Shown here: positions 28,432 through 35,641 of the stretch, one piece after another | How the letters are laid out: every line of letters begins with the position of its first letter | Position numbering within the stretch: the first letter of the stretch is position 1 | Assembly: GCF_036174265.1 (NCBI RefSeq) | Contig: NZ_CP108055.1 | Coordinates: forward strand, 5,456,001-5,520,000 | From: Streptomyces sp. NBC_00285 | GTDB lineage: Bacteria; Actinomycetota; Actinomycetes; Streptomycetales; Streptomycetaceae | Direction: 5' to 3' | DNA: 64,000 nucleotides | Translations under genes and position numbers: made by a program | Notes under the pieces: generated by a model | What the model was told of the DNA's origin: nothing | What the model saw: the letters and a program-made list of their open reading frames with translations, nothing else | Databases searched by the model: none

Positions 28432-29907
28432 TCACTTCTGGGAGTTGATGACGGCCTCCATCACGTTCTTCGCGATGGGGGCCGCGAGCCCGCCGCCGGA
28501 GATGTTCTCGCGGGCCGCCGCATTGTCGTCCTGGATCACGACGGCGACCGCCACCGGAGAGCTGTCACCGACCTTGGCGTACGAGATGAACCAGGCGTAC
28601 GGGTTCTTGCTGTTGTTCTCGCCCTGCTGGGCGGTACCGGTCTTGCCGCCCACCGTGACGCCGCTGATCTGCGCCTTCTTGCCGGTGCCGTCCTTGACGA
28701 CCGTCTCCATCATCGACTGGAGGATCTGGGCGTTCTCCGCGGACAGCGGCTCGCTCAGCTTCTCCGGGTCGGTCTTCTGGAGGGTGTCGACGTTGGGGGC
28801 CTGGAGCGAGTCGACCATGTACGGCTTCATCAGGGTGCCGTTGTTGGCGACGGCCGAGGCGATCATGGCCATCTGGAGCGGGGACGCGGCGGTGTTGAAC
28901 TGGCCGATCGAGGACAGGGCCACCTCGGAGGGCGCCATGTCCTTGGAGAAGACGGAGGCGCTGGAGCGCACCGGGGTGAACTGCTCCTCGTCGAAGCCGA
29001 ACAGCTTGGCCTCTTCCAGCATCTTGTCGTTGCCCAGGTCGGAGCCGACCTTGCCGAAGACGGTGTTGCAGGAGTACTGGAGCGCGACTCGCAGGGTGGC
29101 GTTCTTGCAGGGGATGTTGCCCTCGTTCGGCAACTGGGTCGTGGTGCCCGGCATCGTCCACGGGAGCGGCGACTTCGTGGCCGAGTCGGCGTCCCTGTAC
29201 AGGCCGTTCTGCAGGGCGGCGGCCGCGGTGACGACCTTGAAGGTGGAGCCGGGGGGGTAGACCTCGCGCAGGGCCCGGTTGAGCATCGGGTCGTCGGGGT
29301 CGTTCTTCTTGTCGAGCTTCTTCCAGGCCTCGGCGTCGGAGTTGCTGCCGCCGGCGATCGTCGAGGGGTCGTACGACGGGTAGGAGGCCAGCGCCAGGAT
29401 CTTGCCGGTGGACGGGTCCAGGGCGGCGACCGCGCCCTTGCCGCCCTGCTTCTTCAGACCGTCGTAGGCGGCCTTCTGAGCGGCGGCGTTGAGGGTGGTG
29501 ACGACGTTGCCGCCCTCCTTCGCCTTGCCGGTGAGCATGTCGAGGGTGTTGCGGAAGAAGAGCCGGTCGTCGGTGCCGGTGAGGATGCCGTCCTCGATGG
29601 ACTCCAGCTGGGTGGCGCCGTAGGACTGCGAGACGAAGCCGGTGACCGGCGCCCACATCGCGCCGTCCTTGTAGGTGCGCTTGTACTTGAAGTCGCCCGA
29701 CGTCGTCTCCGCGTGCCCGGTGATGGCCTTGCCGTCGACGATGATGTCGCCGCGCGGTGTGGCGTACCGGGCGATGAGGACGCGACGGTTGTCGGGGTCG
29801 TCCTTGAGGGCGTCGGCCTTGACGTACTGGAGCCAGTTGTCGCGGATCAGCAGGGCGAGGACCAGGAGGCCGCAGAAGATCGCGATCCGGCGCAGGGGCT
29901 TGTTCAT
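28432..29907 (-). CDS. pbpA: penicillin-binding protein 2-type transpeptidase PbpA
   Basis: A 491-residue class B penicillin-binding protein that cross-links peptidoglycan. N-terminal anchor (IAIFCGLLVLALLIRDNWL, residues 8-26), then a dimerisation domain and transpeptidase domain with SxxK (Ser221-Lys224 in PPGSTFKVV), SxN (Ser279-Asn281 in YSCN) and KTG (422-424 in GGKTGTAQ). ATG 29907 overlaps the stop of the FtsW/RodA gene (ATGA), pairing a glycosyltransferase with its transpeptidase as usual. Cys267 and Cys280 might form a disulfide; inference. Confidence 0.95.
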   Translation of the reverse strand: MNKPLRRIAIFCGLLVLALLIRDNWLQYVKADALKDDPDNRRVLIARYATPRGDIIVDGKAITGHAETTSGDFKYKRTYKDGAMWAPVTGFVSQSYGATQLESIEDGILTGTDDRLFFRNTLDMLTGKAKEGGNVVTTLNAAAQKAAYDGLKKQGGKGAVAALDPSTGKILALASYPSYDPSTIAGGSNSDAEAWKKLDKKNDPDDPMLNRALREVYPPGSTFKVVTAAAALQNGLYRDADSATKSPLPWTMPGTTTQLPNEGNIPCKNATLRVALQYSCNTVFGKVGSDLGNDKMLEEAKLFGFDEEQFTPVRSSASVFSKDMAPSEVALSSIGQFNTAASPLQMAMIASAVANNGTLMKPYMVDSLQAPNVDTLQKTDPEKLSEPLSAENAQILQSMMETVVKDGTGKKAQISGVTVGGKTGTAQQGENNSKNPYAWFISYAKVGDSSPVAVAVVIQDDNAAARENISGGGLAAPIAKNVMEAVINSQK

Positions 29908-31349
29908 GACGGGCGGACCACCTGGGTCATCTCGGCGTCGGGGCTGGGGGCGGGGGCGGGCGCCGGGCGGCGTGCGGTGTCGCTGATTCTGATCAGGATG
30001 CCGATCAGGGCCCAGTTGGCGATGACGGAGGAACCGCCGTAGGCCAGGAAGGGCATCGTCATGCCGGTCAGCGGGATGAGGCCCATCACGCCGCCGGCCA
30101 CCACGAAGACCTGGAGGGCGAAGGCGCCGGACAGGCCGATCGCGAGGAGCTTGCCGAAGGGGTCGCGGGCGGCGAGGGCGGTGCGTACTCCGCGCTCCGC
30201 GATCAACCCGTAGATCAGCAGGATCGCCATGATGCCGGCGAGGCCCAGTTCCTCGCCGAAGGTGGCGAGGATGAAGTCGGAGTTGGCGGCGAAGCGGATC
30301 AGCTCGGAGTGCCCTTGTCCCCAGCCGGTGCCGAGGGTGCCGCCGGAGCCGAAGGCCCACAGTGCCTGCATGGACTGCTCGGAGTGGCCGACGACGTTCT
30401 GCCGGGAGAGCGTGTACTCCTTCATCGGGTCGAGCCAGGCCTGGACGCGCTGCTGGACGTGCGGTTCGAAGCTGGCCACACCGACGGCGCCCGCGGCGGA
30501 CATCAGCAGACCGAAGACGATCCAGCTGGTCCGCTCGGTGGCGACGTACAGCATGATGATGAACATTCCGAAGAACAGCAGCGAGGTACCGAGGTCGGTC
30601 TCGAACACCAGGATGAGGATCGAGATCATCCATACGACGATGATCGGTCCGAGGTCGCGGCCGCGCGGCAGGTACAGGCCCATGAAGCGGCGGCTGGCCA
30701 GGGCGAGCGCGTCGCGCTTCACCATCAGGTAGCCGGCGAAGAAGATCGCCAGGACGATCTTGGCGAACTCTCCGGGCTGGATGGTGAAGCTGCCGACCTG
30801 GATCCAGATCTTGGCGCCGTAGGTGATGTTGGCGCCGAGGCCCGGGACCAGCGGGAGGAGCAGCAGGACCAGCGCGCCGACCATGGAGATGTAGGTGTAG
30901 CGCTGCAGGACCCGGTGGTCCTTGAGGAAGATCAGGACGACGGCGAACAGGGCGATGCCCATCGCCGTGTAGATCAGCTGGTTGGTCGCCTTGCCGCCGG
31001 ACTGGCCGATCGACTGGAGCAGCTTGGACTGGTCAAGGCGCCAGATCGCGACCAGCCCGAGCCCGTTGAGCAGGGTGGCCAGCGGCAGCATCAGCGGGTC
31101 CGCGTACGGCGCGAACTTGCGCACGACGAGGTGGGCGACACCGGCCAGCAGGCCGAGGCCCAGGCCGTAGCTCAACAGCCCGGCCGGGACCTGGTCGTTG
31201 ATGGCCAGGCCCACGTTGGCGTACGCGAAGACCGGGATGAGGACGGCGAACACCAGTAGCGCCAGCTCGGTGTTGCGGCGGCTCGGTGCGCCGATCGCGC
31301 CGATCGTGGACGTGTGGTGCGTCGAGGTGTTCGATGTACTGCTGCTCAT
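29904..31349 (-). CDS. rodA: FtsW/RodA/SpoVE-family peptidoglycan glycosyltransferase
   Basis: A 481-residue SEDS protein with 10-12 predicted membrane helices that polymerises lipid II. Characteristic segments: NLGLAINDQVPAG-like loop early, PGEFAKIVLAIFFAGYL, GSGGTLGTGWGQG and the C-terminal GLIPLTGMTMPFLAYGGSSV, the SEDS signature. The first 25 residues are a Ser/Thr-rich cytoplasmic lead (MSSSTSNTSTHHTSTIGAIG). It partners with the following PbpA. Division versus elongation role is judged only by context; I use rodA as in related operons. Confidence 0.93.
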   Translation of the reverse strand: MSSSTSNTSTHHTSTIGAIGAPSRRNTELALLVFAVLIPVFAYANVGLAINDQVPAGLLSYGLGLGLLAGVAHLVVRKFAPYADPLMLPLATLLNGLGLVAIWRLDQSKLLQSIGQSGGKATNQLIYTAMGIALFAVVLIFLKDHRVLQRYTYISMVGALVLLLLPLVPGLGANITYGAKIWIQVGSFTIQPGEFAKIVLAIFFAGYLMVKRDALALASRRFMGLYLPRGRDLGPIIVVWMISILILVFETDLGTSLLFFGMFIIMLYVATERTSWIVFGLLMSAAGAVGVASFEPHVQQRVQAWLDPMKEYTLSRQNVVGHSEQSMQALWAFGSGGTLGTGWGQGHSELIRFAANSDFILATFGEELGLAGIMAILLIYGLIAERGVRTALAARDPFGKLLAIGLSGAFALQVFVVAGGVMGLIPLTGMTMPFLAYGGSSVIANWALIGILIRISDTARRPAPAPAPSPDAEMTQVVRPS

Positions 31350-31376
31350 CGTGTGACAGGGCCTCTCACGGCTCGC

Positions 31377-32909
31377 CTACTGCGTACTGCAGTTCCCGAC
31401 GACCTGCTTCTCCTCGTCCGAGAGGGTGGGGCCGGGGGTAGGAGTGGGCACGGTCGGGGATCCGGAAGCGCTCGGGGACGGGGCGGACGTGCTCGTCGGG
31501 GTCGGTGTGGCCTTGGACGTCAGTGAGGTACGGCTGGTTCCCGTGGTGCCACCGGCCTGCCCCTCGCCCGTCTTGGAGTTCTTGTTGCTCTCCGTGGCCT
31601 GCGCCGCAGCCTCTTTCTTGCACGCGGCCGCCTGGACGCCCAGTTCGACGATCTTCTTCTGGGCCGTCTTCAGGCCGCCCTCGGCGATGGTGCCCTCGAC
31701 CGACTTCTGCTGGTACGGCGGCAGGTACTTGAGTTCGATCTCGGGGTGGTCCTTGGAGACCTTCGAGAGCGATACCCAGGCCAGGTCCTGGCTGATGCCC
31801 CGGTACAGGGCGACGTGCTCGCCGTTGGTGCCGACGTAGTACTGCGTCTGGGTCCAGCGCCAACCGCCGTACAGGCCGCCGCCGATGACGGCGAGCGCGA
31901 GGACCGAGTAGAAGGATCTCTTCAGCCACCTGCGGCCCTTGCGGGGTTTGACGAAGTCGTCGTCGGTGTAGTCGCCGTAGCTGCCCGCGGGGGCGTAGCC
32001 GGCGGCGTCGCCGGAGCCGGGCGGGCCGAACTCGCCACCCTGTCCGGGTACCTGCCGGCCGAGCCCGGAGGCGCGTCCCGCGGGGGTCTGCATGAGGCCG
32101 GGGTCGTGCAGGTGGTTCTGGTTCTCGGCGACCGCGCCGACCACGACCGGAGTGTCGGAGAGCTGCCCGGCGAGGGTGTCCCCGGTGTCCAGGTCGAGGA
32201 CGTCGGCGATGATGACCGTGATGTTGTCGGGGCCGCCGCCGCGCAGTGCGAGCTGGATCAGCTCCTGCACGGTCTCCTGGGGGCCCTGGTAGCTGGCCAG
32301 GGTGTCTTCCAGGGTCTGGTGGGAGACCACGCCGGACAGGCCGTCGGAGCAGATCAAGTAGCGGTCGCCGGCACGGACCTCGCGGATCGAGAGGTCGGGC
32401 TCGACGTGCTCGCCGCTGCCCAACGCACGCATCAGCAGGGAGCGTTGGGGGTGGGTGGTGGCTTCTTCCTCGGTGATGCGGCCCTCGTCGACCAGACGCT
32501 GCACCCAGGTGTGGTCCTGGGTGATCTGGGTGAGGACGCCGTCGCGCAGGAGGTAGGCACGCGAGTCGCCGACGTGCACGAGGCCCAGCCGCTGGCCGGT
32601 CCACAGCAGGGCGGTGAGCGTCGTGCCCATGCCCTCCAGCTGGGGGTCGTCCTCGACCATGGACCGCAGCTGGTCGTTGGCGCGCTGTACGGCCACGCCG
32701 AGCGAGGTGAGGACGTCGGAGCCGGGGACGTCGTCGTCGAGGGCGACGATGGTGGAGATGGCCTCGGAGGAGGCGACCTCACCGGCGGCGGCGCCGCCCA
32801 TGCCGTCCGCGATGGCGAGCAGCCGGGGACCGGCGTATCCGGAGTCCTCGTTGCCCTCCCGGATCATGCCTTTGTGCGATCCGGCGGCGAAGCGCAGTGA
32901 CAGACTCAT
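31377..32909 (-). CDS. pstP: PP2C-type serine/threonine phosphatase
   Basis: Dephosphorylates proteins phosphorylated by PknB-type kinases. Metal-binding motifs: REGNEDSGY, ADGMGGAAAGE, HVGDSRAYLLRDG, CSDGLSGVV and GGGPDNITVI (about residues 15-235). A disordered linker leads to one membrane helix (SFYSVLALAVIGGGLYGGW) and an extracellular part with a Thr/Ser/Pro-rich end. The start ATG 32909 (MSLSLRFAAGSHKG) is chosen for GAGG 5 nt upstream; ATG 32939 (MYPEPTGEVR) is an alternative. The 510-residue length is normal for Streptomyces. Confidence 0.94.
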   Translation of the reverse strand: MSLSLRFAAGSHKGMIREGNEDSGYAGPRLLAIADGMGGAAAGEVASSEAISTIVALDDDVPGSDVLTSLGVAVQRANDQLRSMVEDDPQLEGMGTTLTALLWTGQRLGLVHVGDSRAYLLRDGVLTQITQDHTWVQRLVDEGRITEEEATTHPQRSLLMRALGSGEHVEPDLSIREVRAGDRYLICSDGLSGVVSHQTLEDTLASYQGPQETVQELIQLALRGGGPDNITVIIADVLDLDTGDTLAGQLSDTPVVVGAVAENQNHLHDPGLMQTPAGRASGLGRQVPGQGGEFGPPGSGDAAGYAPAGSYGDYTDDDFVKPRKGRRWLKRSFYSVLALAVIGGGLYGGWRWTQTQYYVGTNGEHVALYRGISQDLAWVSLSKVSKDHPEIELKYLPPYQQKSVEGTIAEGGLKTAQKKIVELGVQAAACKKEAAAQATESNKNSKTGEGQAGGTTGTSRTSLTSKATPTPTSTSAPSPSASGSPTVPTPTPGPTLSDEEKQVVGNCSTQ

Positions 32910-33037
32910 GCGCACCTCGCCTGTCGGCTCCGGGTACATCCGCACGGTGCCCACCCTCCGGTCGGGAGCGCGCCGGGGCCCGGGGTGGGGGCCCACGCCG
33001 GGTGCTCGCTCCGCTCACGCCTATTCATGATGTAGCA

Positions 33038-33553
33038 CTACTTCCGCAGCTCGATGACGGTCTTGCCGATGCGGATCGGCGCGCCCAGCGGAATCGGTGT
33101 GGGGGTCGTCAGCCGCGATCGGTCGAGATACGTGCCGTTGGTCGAGCCCAGGTCCTCGACGATCCACTGACCGTCGCGGTCCGGGTAGATCCTGGCATGG
33201 CGGCTGGAGGCGTAGTCGTCGTCCAGCACGATGGTGCTGTCGTGTGCCCGGCCCAGGCTGATGGTCTGGCCCTGGAGGGCGACGGTGGTGCCGGTGAGCG
33301 TGCCCTCGGACACGACCAGCTTGGTGGGTGCGTTACGGCGCTGGCGGCCGCCGGCTTGCTGGCGCTGCTGCGGAGGCGCCGCCTGCTGCCGGGCGGCGGC
33401 CTGCTGGGGCCGGGCGGCTTCGCGCCTGGCTCCGCGCTGCGTGACGCGCGTACCGAACAGATCGCTGCGGATGACCTGCACGGCCACGATCACGAACAGC
33501 CACAGTACGGCCAGGAAACCCAGCCGCATGACCGTGAGGGTCAGCTCTGACAT
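33038..33553 (-). CDS. fhaB: FHA-domain protein FhaB
   Basis: A 171-residue protein: an N-terminal membrane helix (MRLGFLAVLWLFVIVAVQVI), a Gln/Ala/Arg linker (about residues 45-75) and a C-terminal FHA domain (SLGRAHDSTIVLDDDYASSRHARI, EDLGSTNGTYLD) that binds phosphothreonine. In the related mycobacterial operon this protein (FipA/FhaB) is linked to the PknB pathway and cell division. ATG 33553; 10 nt after the fhaA stop. Confidence 0.93.
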   Translation of the reverse strand: MSELTLTVMRLGFLAVLWLFVIVAVQVIRSDLFGTRVTQRGARREAARPQQAAARQQAAPPQQRQQAGGRQRRNAPTKLVVSEGTLTGTTVALQGQTISLGRAHDSTIVLDDDYASSRHARIYPDRDGQWIVEDLGSTNGTYLDRSRLTTPTPIPLGAPIRIGKTVIELRK

Positions 33554-33563
33554 TGCCCCCGCT

Positions 33564-34460
33564 TCACCCTTCGGCTTGCCGGTAAATGATGGTGGTGTTG
33601 CCCACGACGATCCGCGAGCCGTCGCGGAGCGTAGCGCGGGTGGTGTGCTGCCCGTCCACCACGATGCCGTTTGTGGATCCGAGATCCTGGATCGTCGAGG
33701 GCGTTCCGGTCCGGATCTCGCAGTGCCGACGCGAGACGCCGGGGTCGTCGATCCGCACGTCGGCCTCGGTGCTGCGACCCAGCACCAGCGTTGCGCGGGA
33801 GATCTGATGGCGGGCGCCGTTGATCTCGATCCAGTGGCGGGTGCGGGAGCCCGGAGCGGGCGCGCCGACCGGGCCGCCTGCCGGGCGTTGGGGCTGGGCC
33901 TGCTGCGGGTAGCCGTAGCTGCCGCCGGCGGCGCCACGGCCGGCGGGCGGCGGTGCGGCAGGCATGGGCGGGGCGCCGGAGGAAGCGGCTGACGGCGGGA
34001 AGCCGTAGCCGCCGGCTCCCGCGCCGGGTCCCTGCGTGCCGGGCCGGCCGGCCGGGGCCGCGGTTCCGGGAGCCTGCTGGTCGGTGGAGCCGGCGAGCGT
34101 ACGACTGCGCACCCGGTACAGACCGGTGTCGAGGTCGTCCGCCTTCTCCAGGTTGACCTTGATCGGGCCCATGAAGGCGTATCGCTGCTGCTTGGCGTAG
34201 TCGCGCACCATGCCGGCGAGCTCGTCGCCGAGCTGGCCCGAGTAGGGGCTGAGCCGCTCGAAGTCCGGCGTGCTCAGCTCCACGATGAAGTCATTGGGTA
34301 CGACCGTACGGTCGCGGTTCCAGATGGTCGCGTTGTTGTCGCATTCCCGCTGGAGCGCTCCCGCGATCTCCACGGGCTGGACCTCGGACTTGAACACCTT
34401 GGCGAAGGTGCCGTTGACCAGACCTTCGAGACGCTGCTCGAACTTCTTCAGGACTCCCAT
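33564..34460 (-). CDS. fhaA: DUF3662 and FHA-domain protein FhaA
   Basis: A 298-residue cytoplasmic adaptor. Residues 1-125 form the DUF3662 domain (MGVLKKFEQRLEGLVNGTFA, IWNRDRTVVPNDFIVEL); a Gly/Pro/Ala-rich linker (130-205) follows, then a C-terminal FHA domain (VLGRSTEADVRIDDPGVSRRH, IQDLGSTNGIVVDG). FhaA binds phosphorylated partners such as the MviN flippase in mycobacteria; here it opens the fhaA-fhaB-pstP-rodA-pbpA-pknB operon. ATG 34460 with AAGGACGGAGGAGG just upstream. Confidence 0.93.
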   Translation of the reverse strand: MGVLKKFEQRLEGLVNGTFAKVFKSEVQPVEIAGALQRECDNNATIWNRDRTVVPNDFIVELSTPDFERLSPYSGQLGDELAGMVRDYAKQQRYAFMGPIKVNLEKADDLDTGLYRVRSRTLAGSTDQQAPGTAAPAGRPGTQGPGAGAGGYGFPPSAASSGAPPMPAAPPPAGRGAAGGSYGYPQQAQPQRPAGGPVGAPAPGSRTRHWIEINGARHQISRATLVLGRSTEADVRIDDPGVSRRHCEIRTGTPSTIQDLGSTNGIVVDGQHTTRATLRDGSRIVVGNTTIIYRQAEG

Positions 34461-34927
34461 GAGGCACCTCCTCCGTCCTTGCCGTCCTGGGTACTGCGCT
34501 GCGTGCTGCCTACCTGGTACTGCTTACTGATCGTATCCACGCGCCGGTGAATCGGCTGGTTCCCCCTGTCGGCACTGTCGACAGGTGTCGACGCCTCCGA
34601 AGTTCCCTGTGGAGCTCCACTTCGAACTCCGCTGTCGAACTCCTTTGTCAAGGATCGTAGAGGCGGCCGTGGACCAGTGTCCCGCACCTGACTGTGCACC
34701 CGGACCGGCTCCTGGGGAGACGGGGGCTACCGGTACGAGGTTGATACGTGAACCGGTACGGGTTGACACATGGCTTGCGGCGCCCCGGTTCGGGGGCCTT
34801 CCAAGAAGCCGCTGGTGGGCGGCTGCCCCCCGATAAGAGATGTGAACCCACCACCTCCAGCGTGCTAATGTTCTGCATGTCGCAGGGCGCCGCACCGCAA
34901 GGAACGGGGCCCGAGGACACACCCAAT
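34461..34927. other. intergenic region fhaA/tRNA-Leu
   Basis: 467 nt that should hold the operon promoter (leftwards) and the tRNA-Leu promoter (rightwards). A near-direct repeat, CGGTACGAGGTTGATAC (34731-34747) and CGGTACGGGTTGACAC (34754-34769), is the only clear structure. No gene is seen. Confidence 0.4.
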
Positions 34928-35011
34928 GCGCGGGTGGCGGAATAGGCAGACGCGCTGGATTCAGGTTCCAGTGCCCGAAAGGGCGTGGGGGTTCAACTCC
35001 CCCCTCGCGCA
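34928..35011 (+). tRNA. tRNA-Leu (anticodon CAG)
   Basis: An 84-nt class II tRNA: acceptor GCGCGGG pairs with CTCGCGC (one G-U), anticodon CAG at 34962-34964 in loop TTCAGGT, variable arm TGCCCGAAAGGGCG, T loop GGTTCAACTCC, discriminator A. No CCA is encoded. Confidence 0.96.
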
Positions 35012-35026
35012 CAGCGAAGAACCGAC

Positions 35027-35073
35027 GGAACGGGTCTCTGCTGGTGACGGAAGTCACCGCAGGGGCCCGTTCC
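35027..35073 (+). terminator. terminator after tRNA-Leu
   Basis: Outer stem GGAACGGG (35027-35034) with CCCGTTCC (35066-35073) and an inner stem GGTGAC/GTCACC (35043-35058). No strong T run. Confidence 0.65.
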
Positions 35074-35130
35074 TCGTTGTGTCGGTTTCTGTGAGGCATC
35101 ACACAGCCTTGTCAGGACATGCAGCGGGCT

Positions 35131-35158
35131 CCGGCCCGTGATCAATTTCACGGGCCGG
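35131..35158. terminator. 11-bp perfect hairpin
   Basis: CCGGCCCGTGA (35131-35141), loop TCAATT, TCACGGGCCGG (35148-35158). Lies in the 568-nt gap between the tRNA-Leu terminator and the permease end; possibly a second bidirectional terminator. Confidence 0.45.
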
Positions 35159-35536
35159 GTCTGCCGGTGTCGTGCTGCGGGCCTGGGTGGGACCCCGGGT
35201 CGCGCCGGTGGCGGGGGCTGTCCGGGCGGCCGGTGTCGAATGACCGGTCGGCGCCAGGGTGTACGCCTGGGGTCGATCCGGCTGTCCGTCTGCCGAGCCC
35301 GGCGGAGCCGGTTCCGGTTCGGTCGCAGGACCCAGGAACGCGTCGTCAGCACCCCGGGGCGGGGATGAGCACCACGCCGCGGTTGCCGTGTCCCGGATGG
35401 CGGAGGCCTACGACCTGGCGGTCTGACTCTCCTGTGCTTTTCTCCAGTGCCTTTCTCCTGCTCCTGAACGGCGTCGGCCGGTCGCGCTCGACTTGGGAGC
35501 CGCTTGGTCGACCAGCCGACCAGTCGACCGGCCGAC

Positions 35537-35550
35537 GTTTCACGTGAAAC
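35537..35550. promoter_or_regulatory. parS: parS centromere site
   Basis: GTTTCACGTGAAAC is a perfect 14-bp match to the Streptomyces ParB-binding site. It lies in the gap 35074-35641, which otherwise shows no convincing gene, 92 nt past the end of the permease gene. ParB nucleates here to organise the origin region for segregation. Confidence 0.9.
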
Positions 35551-35641
35551 ATGTGCGTGCCGGACTGCTGTAGCGAAACAGTGAGTTGCAGCTGCTCGCT
35601 GTCCTGGACGAGGGAGGTGCCGACCCGTGCCGGGCCCGGGG

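Noticed and set aside
35119..35547. Plus-strand frame after tRNA-Leu
   Set aside because: No ribosome site, no domain, and it runs into the parS site; treated as intergenic.
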